Shown here: in pieces, positions 20,295-30,353 of the stretch
How the letters are laid out: each line of letters opens with the position of its first letter
How positions within the stretch are numbered: the first letter of the stretch is position 1
Assembly (NCBI GenBank): GCA_030340625.1
Contig: JAOPHQ010002864.1
Span: 166,554-230,553 of the forward strand
Reading direction: 5' to 3'
From: Merluccius polli
Lineage: Eukaryota > Chordata > Actinopteri > Gadiformes > Merlucciidae
Length of the DNA: 64,000 nucleotides
The notes under the pieces: generated by a model
Seen by the model: the letters and a program-made list of their open reading frames with translations, nothing else
Databases searched by the model: none
What the model was told of the DNA's origin: nothing
Program-made: the position numbers and the translations under genes

Positions 20295-22432
20295 CCTGGG
20301 CCCAGTATTTCAAAAGTGATCTGACAGGATTATCCTGGTCGGATTGGATTAAATCTAGATCTGATCTGAAAACTGGGTATTTCAACACAGATCCAGATAA
20401 TCCTGATCATGAAGATCAGGATTCTGCTTTGGTAATCCAATCCTCCCTTGAATCCAGATTGAAGGCTGGATTTGGGTATTTCAAAAGTTAAGGCAGATAT
20501 CTGGATCAACTTGATACCAAAATTTCAGGATCATTTGTATCCCACCTCAGAGGTGGTTTTCACTTAGATTGATTCAATTAGATTAAGTCTCAGCTCCACT
20601 TTCCTAGATATTGTTACTCAAGATGTTCATTACACTTAATCTAAAGTGTTAGTGTTTTACTTTTAACAAATAATTAAAGCAGCCTAATTGTAAGACATTT
20701 AAAGCATAGTAAAATATTTGACCTCACTTTCTGAAACCGCTGTAAATAAGAGTAACAATTACAGACCTATTTCTCAAATTCTAGTTTCAAACATTGTAAC
20801 TTGCATGTACCAAAACATCAGAGAAAGACAACAGGAATGCAGGGTCAACAAACAAAGACATTTCAAATAATGTGGCCACTAACTAAAACAGGACCTAACC
20901 CAGCTCAGAGGTCAGAAGTGAGCTGTTTTTCTAACAGCTTTATTTTCAGTTCTGTTTCTTTGCGTCAGCTTTATTTATTAATTGGCCAGTTCAATTTGTT
21001 TGACTACCCTCTCGGTCTCCATTTTGAGGAGCTTTTGATAAGCATCCTCATCACCGGCATGCCTCTTCCATCACCGACGCTCTGGCTCTGGCCCACAAAC
21101 CTCTTGGGGTGGAGCAATTCTGGTGCTGGTTGAAGGTTCACCCTCTGGAGCCTCCACAGGTGTGAGGAACACGCATTCAGATGTGTGCACTTGCATTTTT
21201 TCAGTTGAAAATTTGAACTGAATAAATGAAGACAAATTTGACTTCAGTCAGATGCTTAAAAATGCACTTTTAAAATGTTTGGAAATGGCTTGAATATGAT
21301 TTTAAAACCTGCAGCAATGTATTTCAGTGTTTGTGTACAAACTGATTATTTTACTTAATCAAATCAGATGCTATTTTGCTATAAATGACCATAATTATGT
21401 TTAGTGAGAGCCTTCTATATAAGGGAGACAAATTAGGATGAAAAACTGTTTCCAATTGTGTCACTGACCAAGCTATATACCATGAAAGTAATGCAATTAC
21501 AATTTCAAGCAGTTTCAAGCACTTTATCCAGAATCCAATAACTTGAAAACCTTGAATGTATCAATACAATTAAAGCGTTTCCAAGGATTTCCAGCACTCA
21601 TACGGTTGTCTTTAATAGCCGAGTGGTCCATGGCTGTGAGTGGACTCTGAAAGTAGAAGAAAGAGAAGGTGTATGAGTATCTTTGTTTATGTACACAAAA
21701 GCATGATATCATCCCCAGTATTACTACAGCATCCTGACACTTCTGAATGAACCGTATAGTTAATACCCGTACCATGTAACGTTACGTTTCCAAAGTACTG
21801 CAGCAGTCTGGTCTGTACACATGTAGCCTATGTTAAAGTCTGCTGTGTTGCCAATGACGTAACGCTAATAAACTCTGAACAGGTTGGCGTTAGTTTAAAA
21901 AGTTACGGTATGATGTACGTCCAATTAATTCCCTTTTAAGTTAAACCATAGACCGTAAAATTCATCAACAAAGCAGCTTCCTCGCTAGTCCGCTAGCTGC
22001 TTAACACACAAGTCAATGGAGCCAAGTTAGCTACCGTTAGCCTGGCCGCGGCTCAATTAGAGATCGCTGCGGCCTGGTTTTAATTAGGGGACGATTCAAG
22101 AAGTTGGCTTGCATGACATGTTGGTTGGAAGTCGTATGGTCTTAAAACCGCTACACATTAGACGACGGTAAACTTACATTTTTGACGTGGAAGTCGCACT
22201 CCCAGCTGCTCCTTTCGTGAGGTAGTCCGCCATGTTTCGATCCGGAGTCACGAGATTTGGAAATCCGTCTCCGCCCAGATCGGGATCACGGTGATCCACC
22301 CTGCCGGTGTTTTGAAATACTCGGATAAAGTCAGCAGGATCACCTTGATCCAGGACTGAGAAATGGAGGATTTCATTATCCGGATTATCCTGATCCGGAT
22401 TACAAGTTTTGAAATACTGGGCCCAGGTTCTC
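20295..22432. mobile_element. 2.1-kb TIR element with no recognised transposase
   Basis: The left end gggcccagtatttcaaaa and the right end ttttgaaatactgggccc are exact inverted repeats. Subterminal copies of a gatcaggattatcc-like word follow in both orientations on each side. Inside, 20801-22250 has only short frames and no transposase motif that I can see. A promoter-like GC-richer patch lies at 22000-22250. A TSD is hard to define because the ends are palindromic at the junction. It is probably a non-autonomous DNA transposon, possibly of the PIF/Harbinger type. Confidence 0.6.
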
Positions 22433-22837
22433 AGAACAAAACAATTGGGTGTGTTCTTTACCTTCTTAACTCCTTCCCCCTTCTCCCCTCCCTTTGTGTT
22501 GTCTGCAAGTCATTGTGGATCACAGAGCTCTGCGTGAAGACTCAACAACATAAAGTTACCTTTGTAAATAATGTCAAGTGATGACATACTTCATGAAGTA
22601 CAGTAGGCAAGCAAGAGGATGTACATCTTGGCTATTATTTTGTTGGTTAAATATTGTTTTTTACAGTATAGTTATTTTAGTAACATTAGTATTCAGCTTG
22701 GTAATGATCTAATTTTTCGATCTGTCGAGTGACCTAAATCCATGTATTGTAATTATTAGGCTGCTAGCTATCCTGCTAACTCTAGCTACTTAAAACATCT
22801 AGTCAAATATGATGTATGTAGCTGTTATGTACATTTG
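22433..22837. other. Non-coding interval
   Basis: AT-rich, no recognised feature. Confidence 0.4.
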
Positions 22838-22912
22838 AGCCAACAGAAAAAACAGCCACAACCAGTAGCCCACACTGAGCATTGTAAAATTCACTGAATG
22901 GCCCTGATAAGG
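22838..22912. repeat. 112-bp tandem repeat, left partial copy
   Basis: Shares gccacaaccagtagccca and gcattgtaaaatt with the units at 26118-26330. It is cut off from them by the hAT insertion at 22913. Confidence 0.75.
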
Positions 22913-23270
22913 CAGTGGTTCTTAAACTTTTTGTCTGGCGACCCCATAAAAAAGTATGGCGAGGTCTGGCGACCCCACTTTCCCCAAACCCATTCAAAAC
23001 CCAAGTCCTTACTCAAAATACCCCCTCAAACGTTAACAACTAAATCAAGCAAAAACTAGTAAGCAAAGTAATTAGTTTTATTTATTCCATATGAACAAGA
23101 ACTGAGAAAACCAAACAATCACGATTAAACAAGTGTAGGCTGCCCCTATATCAGATCAGAACGCTATATGCGCGAGCGCACACACACACACACACATACA
23201 GCATTAGGCCTACAACGTTACATTAATTATATTTATGGCGATAACATATTTATTATTTCCCTTTTCTGGT

Positions 23271-23598
23271 TTACCATCTAACAATAGCAATCGAACATAG
23301 CAAGTTAATTCTAGGAGGAATGCTGCATACGGCGACACGGAGATTTTCCTCCACAGTGCTGAGCCGACATCTGTATTTATATTTTATATAAGCCAGGGAC
23401 GAAAATGTCTTCTCGCACAGATAGGTCGATCCGAAAGGCGTTACAATCCGGGGTATTCCTGCGCAACAGCCAGAATTCATCCAGTGTTTTTGAGGCAAAC
23501 AATGTCTGTATGGTTCGGTCACTGGATAGCTCAAACAGCGCATCTTAAGCTCAATGATCGTTTGAAGAGCAGCTGGTGAATGGTTGTCGTATCCAATC
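23271..23598 (-). pseudogene. hAT transposase, C-terminal dimerisation region
   Basis: The minus frame reads FGSTYLCEKTFSSLAYIKYK followed by RCRLSTVEENLRVAVCSI, the hAT C-terminal (dimerisation) signature in the form seen in ZBED5-like transposases and their domesticated relatives. It continues upstream to 23598, where the nested element interrupts it. The region is partly out of frame and carries no complete catalytic core. Confidence 0.75.
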
Positions 23599-24880
23599 TA
23601 GGGTTGTGCCGATGATTGTGATGGCTGACTGACATCACGATGGAGAGCCGCCATCGTGATGCCACGCCCCCCTCGTCCGACACACAACTAATCCTATAGT
23701 CTCTTCTATAGTTATTACCTAAAAACTTTGCAGGGATTGCTCTGTAAATAAATTGAAAATATAACTAATGGTCCATATAAAGTGCTGTAAGTTAACTAGG
23801 GCTGCCCCCTAATAGTCGGCTTAGTCGATCGACGGAGGCTTAGTCGAATACGTTTTCATTAGTCGAGTAAAAAGTAAAACATAAAAATAAGAAGGCATGA
23901 GCAGGGTGCGAGTTAGGGGGGAGCAGGGGGGGCCATGGCTCCCCTAGTGGCCACCTGAGCTCCCCTGGAAACATGGTTTGTAAAATTTTGGGGGAGCTCT
24001 AAAATATTGATATGATTGCCAAATAAATGATATTTTGGCCATGGTTTTCCCTCAAAGATGTAAAATAAGAGAAATAAAATTGTATTTTGAGTTCATGATT
24101 CGTGAAAAAAGTGTTGCCTGCTTGCACGAGGCGCTTCAAGCGTTGAAGCAGCTGAACCCAGGCCGCTGTGGTCGCTTCTGTGTTAGGTAAGACTTACTTT
24201 GCTGTGTTGTAGGCCTATAGATTACTGTGATGTGATAGGCCTACTTATGAGAAGGGCTATGTGCATCGTTGTGTTGTGTATGTGGCGTTGCGTCTCTCCA
24301 GGCAGTGAGAGGGTTGTGTTATGCTATAGTCCTAGCTAATAATAGGCTATTGCCATATTGTTCATGTTTGGTGCCGCTGGCTGCTCTTATCGCATGTGTT
24401 TGGCTCTGTGTACAGCCTCATAGGCTATAGCCCATGTGATTGTGAAACAATGCAAGTTGTTGAGTAATTCTAAGTTGATTTAATTAAACAGTCAAAAGAC
24501 ACATAATTGGTGGTCCGTGGATTATTTACTATCAAGTTCATTGAAGTTTGCATCGCCCATACGGGAAATCTGTTGACATGAACATGATCCATCGGGGTGT
24601 TTCATAAATATTCGTAAATATTGTACATAGACCTATGGCACCACCCGTGTGCAACGGATTTTCTCTTTTTAATATGCCTATGCCTATGCTGTTGCTATTA
24701 ATGACAGGATCAGCATTTAAACTTTGCCCCCCCCCGCAAAAAAAAACTTTGCCCCCCCCCCCCCGCTCCCCCGGGGACCGTGGTATAATTCGCACACTGG
24801 GCATGAGCATCGCAAACCGAATACATCCGTGGTCGCAACAAGCCCTGATTTAACTAATCTCTGCAGGCATACTGACCAAT

Positions 24881-24944
24881 ACACCTGGGCAGGTAGACAC
24901 CTGGGCAGGTAAACACCTGGGCAGGTATACACCTGGGCAGGTAG
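24881..24944. repeat. 16-bp tandem repeat x4
   Basis: Four exact or near-exact copies of acacctgggcaggtag. Confidence 0.95.
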
Positions 24945-25232
24945 ACACCGCTAGACACACGGGACTCATACCGGTGATCGCGGCTTTAGTTCCCCGTGTC
25001 TGATCGCTGTAATTCGGAGCGTGAATATCTGTTGAATATCTAATATCTTTCTAACTTTAAAAAACACTTTAGTATGTTTTAAAACGATAGTCGCACATCC
25101 CTCGTAACTACGCCGTGAAGGTGAACCCTCCCGGACTCCGCTATTAACATGAACCGCTCCGCCGGAGGAGCCGCACATCCACACGCACCGGACACCAAAA
25201 TACCAAATAACATGTTTTCCATTTGCTTGCTT
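24934..25232. repeat. 300-bp dispersed repeat, copy 1
   Basis: From gggcaggtagacaccgct to ttccatttgcttgctt this matches 63703-64000 with only scattered substitutions. Both copies keep a minus-strand open frame sharing a 60-residue segment with GVREGSPSRRSYEGCATIV and RITAIRHGELKPRSPV. Confidence 0.85.
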
Positions 25233-25526
25233 TTAAATAAAGTTGTGTGCAGTTATATGGTTAAATACGATTATTAAAAGTGTTCATGTCTCCTTCCTGG
25301 TCCAGAACCGCTTGGTCCATGCCGTTAATAGGCGGCCCGCTTCGTGCGTGTGCTTGTAAAAATGAAACATGACTGTAATTAATTGATCGCAATTAAGGCG
25401 ATAATTTGACACCCCTAAAAATAATATTTTTTAAGTAGAAAAAAAATATCATTGTCCATCACGATGTTTTACTGTAAACATCGTCAACTGCCAATTTAAG
25501 GGACATCGCCCAACCCTAATCCAATC

Positions 25527-26076
25527 ATAATTCTCCACATTTTCCGTCGGAAAATATTGATGGAATTTTTCGAGGAGGCTTTGGAGATGAACGTTGATGG
25601 AGGCTTTCAATGAATTGACATTCACGTCATCCAACCAAAAAGTCATGCAGCTCCGAAAACATCTCAAAATCCCCACTCTCCGCACGGACTGCCCAACGCT
25701 GCAACTTTTTTGTGAAAGCATTCACTTTGTCCGAGAGGGTCAGGATGTTAGTGTTGAGGCCTTGTAGTGACAGGTTGAGCGTATTTAATTTGTCGAATAT
25801 GCATGACAAATAAGCAAGACGGGCTATCCATTCCGAGTCAGTGAGATGGTGCGCAAAGGCGGAGTTTGCGTCTGAGGAAGGTGCGCACCTCGCATCGCAG
25901 ATCTTGTTGAAAGACGAAAACATATTTCTCTCTCTTCTCTTAACTGGGTGTAAATAAGAAAAAGGCTGAGTTTTTTCCCCAATATTATTTTCCTTTGTTT
26001 CACCTGGCATAATAATAATTTCAGACTGAATACAGAAAATAATTGGCGACCCCACGGAAGTTTTTGGTGACCCCAT
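25527..26076 (-). pseudogene. hAT transposase, middle region
   Basis: The minus frames contain WIARLAYLSCIFDKLNTLNL, LQGLNTNILTLSDKVNAFTK and FEMFSELHDFLV, then in another frame INVHLQSLLEKFHQYFPTEN. This is the conserved stretch before the C-terminal domain in ZBED5-like hAT transposases. It is frameshifted at about 25,640 and ends at the nested element. The BED finger and first catalytic block are absent, and the outer TIR follows directly upstream at 26109. Confidence 0.75.
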
Positions 26077-26117
26077 TTGGGGTCGCGACCCCTAGTTTAA
26101 AAATCACTGCCATAAGG

Positions 26118-26330
26118 CAAGTAGCGATTGCAACATTTGCATAACAAATTCATAATAAAACTGCCACAACCAGTAGCCCATGCTAGCATTGTAAAATCTA
26201 TTGAATGGCCATGATATGCTACCGTAAGGCAAGTAGCAATTGCAACATTTGCAGACCAAATTCATAATAAAACTGCCATAACCAGCAGCCCACGATAGCA
26301 TTGTAAAATTCATTGAATGGCTGTGCCCAT
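26118..26330. repeat. 112-bp tandem repeat, two copies
   Basis: Two units beginning taaggcaagtagc (26113 and 26225), each with ccagtagccca-like and gcattgtaaaat blocks, continuous with the truncated unit left of the hAT element. Confidence 0.8.
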
Positions 26331-26384
26331 CACTGAACTTACACGTCAGGGAGAAGAAAAGCCAGTTCCTAGTCAAGTTGGAAC

Positions 26385-26480
26385 TAGTGCTGTCAAATGA
26401 TTAAAATATTTAATCACGATTAATCGCAATGTCATAGTTAACAATTAATCACAATTAATCGCACATTTTTATCTATTCTA
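26385..26480. mobile_element. MITE-like terminus (ATTAATCG-rich)
   Basis: tagtgctgtcaaatgatt followed by repeated cacgattaatcgca is a terminus style of hAT-derived fish MITEs. The other end is not found. Confidence 0.4.
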
Positions 26481-26659
26481 AATGTCTCTTGATTTCTTTT
26501 TGTCCCATTATTTTTTTCTCATTTTAATGCTCTTATCATAAAAGTGGATTGGCTTGCTTTATGCAAATGTTTTTTTTAATTGAAAAACAACATTGGCAAA
26601 CAGGGCGATACAAAATAAAATTATAAAGTGCACATCAGGTAAATTAGGACTCAGCCTAT

Positions 26660-26748
26660 TAGGGGTGTCCCCGACTAAGAATTTACATAGTCGAATCTGA
26701 TTTGTCAAGTCTTCCCTATAGTCGACTGATCGTCGAATCATGTTTTTT
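26660..26748. mobile_element. AGTCGA-rich interspersed repeat, copy 2
   Basis: Near-identical to 9740-9828. It ends in catgttttttcag, immediately after which the XPG/CXC-like reading frame becomes coding. Confidence 0.6.
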
Positions 26749-26752
26749 CAGC

Positions 26753-27880
26753 CGCCGGGAAGACTCGATCAAGAATGCAGAGAGAGCAAACAGGGGGTGC
26801 ACCACAGGAATACAGTTCCGAAACATTGCACCAGGTCACCGGATCCAGCAATGGAGAAAGTTTCTCACCCACTCGGCCAACAAGGCCAACCTTATAAGAT
26901 TCCTGGTGGCTGAGTGGAAAACACCCAAGCTGAGGGAAAAGCTGAAAGACAAGCAGCTCTATGTCGCCAGTGAGGAAAACTGCTTGCACATCACCAAGGA
27001 TCAGTGGGCAGACGTTGCGTGTCTGCAGTCAAATGAGGCAGACACAAGAATCATTTTGCATGCAGCTCATGCCGCAGAGGAAGGCTACAGTGCTGTTGTA
27101 GTAGCAGCTGATGACACCGATGTGCTGGTGCTCTGCCTGGCATTCTCTGCTGACATCTCCTGTGCCATATTCCAGAAATGTGGAACAAAGAACCGGGTTA
27201 GGTACCTTGACATCACAAAGCTACGCCAGGGGCTGGGAGACGGTGTCTGTAATGCTCTGATTGGCATGCACACATACACTGGATGCGACACTGTGAGTGC
27301 CTTCGCAGGCCGTGGAAAGCTCAGAGCCTTGAAGCTTATCATGAGATCAGAGCTTTTTCAAAAAGTGTTTCATGAGCTGGGACAGTCCTGGGAACTATCC
27401 ATGGACCAAGCATTCACATGCAAACTGTACACAGCTTCCACGAAAACAGAGGATATCAACACAGCCCGCCACCAGCTTTTCTGCACGCAGCATGGAGAGC
27501 TTGAATCTAGCCAACTTCCACCATGTGAGGACTGCCTCTTCATGCATGCTATGCATGCCAACTACCAGGCTGGCATCTGGAGAGCCAGTCTTCAGCAACA
27601 TCCGCAAGTCCCAAGCCCACTTGAGCATGGCTGGGCCAGAATTGACGATGGTCAGCTCACTGTAGAATGGATGCGGGGATCTCCAGCCCCTGAGGCAGTG
27701 CTGCAACTGCTGTCCTGCAACTGCAGCCGTAGATGCAAACTCCCGGAATGTCTGAGCGTGAGCAGTGGATTGAAATGTACAAACCTCTGCAAATTGCAGA
27801 CATGTGACAATCAACCCGAAGACGATGATCATGACATGATCACATATGCAGACCTGACTGACTCTGATACTGAGGACTGA
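26753..27880 (+). CDS. XPG/FEN-like nuclease with C-terminal CXC cluster (partial)
   Basis: The open frame runs from 26702, but its first codon there is TTG and residues 1-17 are repeat sequence. A ttttttcag at 26743-26751 looks like a splice acceptor, so I start the coding part there; the 5' end is missing or on another exon. Residue numbers count from 26702. At 112-148 an acidic segment (NEADTRIILHAAHAAEEGYS, then VVVAADDTDVLVL) resembles the XPG-I nuclease core (E112, D137, D138, D140). At 186-213, IGMHTYTGCDTVSAFAGRGK resembles the helix-hairpin-helix region of FEN1/XPG. Residues 339-368 form C-x-C-x3-C-x4-C-x8-C-x3-C-x4-C, a tesmin/TSO1-like CXC pattern, followed by an acidic tail. The frame has no internal stop over 375 codons, unlike nearly everything around it. 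The role is unknown; it may be transposon-encoded. Confidence 0.6.
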   Translation, partial: RREDSIKNAERANRGCTTGIQFRNIAPGHRIQQWRKFLTHSANKANLIRFLVAEWKTPKLREKLKDKQLYVASEENCLHITKDQWADVACLQSNEADTRIILHAAHAAEEGYSAVVVAADDTDVLVLCLAFSADISCAIFQKCGTKNRVRYLDITKLRQGLGDGVCNALIGMHTYTGCDTVSAFAGRGKLRALKLIMRSELFQKVFHELGQSWELSMDQAFTCKLYTASTKTEDINTARHQLFCTQHGELESSQLPPCEDCLFMHAMHANYQAGIWRASLQQHPQVPSPLEHGWARIDDGQLTVEWMRGSPAPEAVLQLLSCNCSRRCKLPECLSVSSGLKCTNLCKLQTCDNQPEDDDHDMITYADLTDSDTED

Positions 27881-28282
27881 AATGGAGGTCTGATGTTTGT
27901 AGCAACCTGTAACACTTGAAATACTGTACTGGCAGTGTGCTCCACATTATTTGTGACAGAAGGAGCAAGCTCTTTAGTTCATTTTAATTGTGTAAAACAT
28001 ATTTTGTTCTTGTTGTTTGTTCTTGTTATTGCATGAACAGTAAAACACTCTAAAAAACGTATTTCATGTGTATGTTCTCATTTTTATCACATTTTCATTC
28101 ACATATTCCTGAGGTGAGTCTATTATTATTACAGTAGGGTCTTGATAAAAGGGAAAAACATCCTTGAAGTGATTTAGGCACCCTGAGTGGTCAACAAACA
28201 GCATAATACCGAACAAACACTATACACAGTTTTCAAGTTTCCACTCTACCGGTCCACCTATTCAACGCATGAAAACCACCAC
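27881..28282. other. 3' flank of the XPG/CXC frame
   Basis: AT-rich with no further coding sequence. No AATAAA is obvious, though AT-rich aacagtaaaac is present near 28040. Confidence 0.4.
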
Positions 28283-28954
28283 TAGAGTTGTGACATTCGC
28301 GAACGAACCGAATCTATTGAATGGCTCATTAACATGAACGATGGGAACCGAGTCGCAGTGGTGAGCCGTTCATTTTCTTCTTCGTTCTTTTTTTAATTTT
28401 TTTATCGCTGTCACGCTCACAGCATGCGCACACAAGCTCCTCCTCCTACTCCACTGAGACGGAGAGAGCATGCAGAGTGCACTCGTGGTGGAATGTTGAT
28501 ATGCAAATTTCACATCAGTCAGTCAGAAGCGGTGAAAGGGGATACATGATGAGCAAGTGAAAAGAGCTTTATTTAAACTTCGACACATTGTATACAAAGA
28601 TCCAAAATAATGATCTCACTGTCAAAGCAGAGGGATATAGCACCACCTTGTGGAATGTTTACAATGAATGCAGATCAGACATTAAAATCTAGTCCACACA
28701 TGTTAAATTAAATTATAATCAATATTTAAAATATTTCAAACTCAGATATCCGATGTCTAAGTCTGAATGATTCAGATCCAAATCTTACCCTATCATTCCT
28801 CCCAGTGATTATTTCCCAGAAAAAAATGGGTTACCACTAGACTAGCTTCTTAAAAATAAATTAATATAAATGAGCCAGTCTTTTGAACAGCTCTTTGAAA
28901 AGAACGGCTCCTCAAGATCCGGCTCCCTTCAAAGAGCCATAAATCCCATCTCTA
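28283..28954. mobile_element. hAT-type MITE, 672 bp, perfect 8-bp TSD
   Basis: Ends tagagttgtgacattcgcg and, inverted, tagagatgggatttatggc, flanked by ACCACCAC on both sides (28275-28282 and 28955-28962). The right part has repeated gagcc/ggctc words. No reading frame of note, so it is non-autonomous. Confidence 0.85.
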
Positions 28955-29034
28955 ACCACCACTAAGCTACCTGTTTGCAATGGTTATCATGCCAAACTGT
29001 TCACTAGAGATGTCTACCAAGTCAAAAAAACAAA

Positions 29035-29953
29035 CTAGAAATTGCCCACCCGTTCGATTGCGGGAGGCCAATTTTGGGGTCTTGGCTCATGGACTACATC
29101 ATAGGCCTGGGCGATTAGTTTGCTCTCTTGTCCCTCGCTCTTGGACATTGTTATGGATGTCGATGTATCATAGCACAAGCACCAACTGGCAGTGGGTGGA
29201 AATGTCGGTTGTCTCATCTGCCTGAATAGCAAGATAATCAGCATTTTTTTTACTTCCTCCAGAATAGCATCTTTAAGAACCGACAGCATGCAGTCCAAAA
29301 GTTTGTCTTGAACCATCTTGGAGGTGCCTTTGAAAACAGTAGCTCTCTTAAGGTGTCCTACAACACACCGTCTAATGAGGCGACAAAATCTACTAACCCC
29401 CTGAAAACGCTGGGTTTGTCTGACCGCGCAAGGCCAGCTCAAACGGCCCACAGAATTTCACACAGTCAATGATCTTTGACAAAATGTGCCTATTCTTATC
29501 CACCTCTTCGTTGTGTTTCCTCACCCCAATCCTATGGCCTTCGTCCAGTTGCGTAGTGATGTTTACTCTGCCTAGCATGGCTAGCTTGACTGTATTCTCC
29601 ATATGTGCCTTCGTACACTCATGTTTTTTAATCTTCTCGGAGAGATGTTTCAGATCCCTTACTCCTGTAACCGTCCATGCTGTATCTGTCCCCGCAGATG
29701 TTTTAAAAAGTAAACATGGGAAGCAAAATAGAGCATTTGCATGACTGCATCCATCTAGCCAAGCCTTTCTGTCGTACCAAGTATGTGATAAGCCTTGTGT
29801 GTAGGTTTTACCTTTTTCACGAGCCGTTTGTGCTATATTTATATCTGATGGATCAGGGCCGAGCTCTTTTACTTTTAGTTTTTCCACCAAAGTTCTCCTA
29901 TCAAATGGAAGCTGGTGAAGAGATCGTATTGAATTAACGTCCGTAATTGTCAA
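29035..29953 (-). pseudogene. hAT transposase remnant with TTF-type zinc finger
   Basis: Two minus frames overlap near 29,420. The upstream one contains HTWYDRKAWLDGCSHANALF, then CFPCLLF and a HECTKAHMENT segment, the TTF-type finger of ZMYM1-like hAT transposases. It runs into VNITTQLDEGHRIGVRKHNE, the DUF4371 region. The downstream frame continues with HLKRATVFKGTSKMVQDKLL. The copy stops near 29,100, before the rest of the catalytic domain and the C-terminal dimerisation region. A candidate terminus is at 30353. Inactive. Confidence 0.75.
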
Positions 29954-30316
29954 GTGTGAAGTGTCCTTGTTGTCTGACTCCGCTTGGGCGCATAGAACAG
30001 GTTCAGTTCTATGGTTCTACGTCACTGGCATTGGGTCGTTATTGGGCCGTTACATTCAGCACCCCAGAGGCATCAGATTCAAGGATGCTGATTGGCTAAA
30101 TTTAGATTGCTCTGATCTGATCTTGTCCCCGAATGGAAGAGTGCAACACCAGAAGGGATGAAAAGGAAGCTTTACCCCAAACATAATGATTTATATTTTG
30201 TATATTACATGTTATTGTGCATTTAAACACACCCATACTTAAAATAAGTAGTTATTGTTTATTTAAAAAAATATATTTTAAAAAGAACATTTTAAAAAAC
30301 ACTTTCCAGCAGGGAG

Positions 30317-30353
30317 CGGTGCCCTAGCACCCTCTATTGGCCAGTCGCCACTG
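30317..30353 (-). repeat. Candidate TIR of the TTF-hAT element
   Basis: On the minus strand cagtggcgactggccaat begins at 30353, a hAT-type end upstream of the transposase. The matching far end was not found, consistent with truncation. Confidence 0.5.

Larger units (their letters stand above)
23599..25518. mobile_element. hAT-type element nested inside the hAT transposon
   Basis: Ends are tagggttgtgccgatg and, inverted, tagggttgggcgatg, flanked by a perfect 8-bp duplication ATCCAATC (23591-23598 and 25519-25526). The duplicated sequence lies within the transposase gene of the outer element. Internally there is no transposase; instead there is a tagggctgcccccta terminus-like block at 23801, a 16-bp minisatellite at 24881 and a dispersed repeat at 24934. 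It is a non-autonomous composite. Confidence 0.85.
22913..26109 (-). mobile_element. hAT transposon (ZBED5-like transposase remnant)
   Basis: The termini are cagtggttcttaaac on the left and, inverted, cagtgatttttaaac on the right, followed by the shared ggcgacccca block; these are hAT-type ends. The flanking 8-mers tgataagg and ccataagg agree at 6 of 8 positions, consistent with an aged 8-bp TSD. Only the C-terminal part of a transposase remains, in two pieces on the minus strand, because a second element (23599-25518) lies inside. Without that insertion the copy would be about 1.3 kb, an internally deleted derivative. Confidence 0.8.

Noticed and set aside
24881..24944. Four evenly spaced 16-bp repeats considered as a CRISPR-like array
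   Set aside because: The units are directly adjacent with no spacers, inside a eukaryotic transposon.
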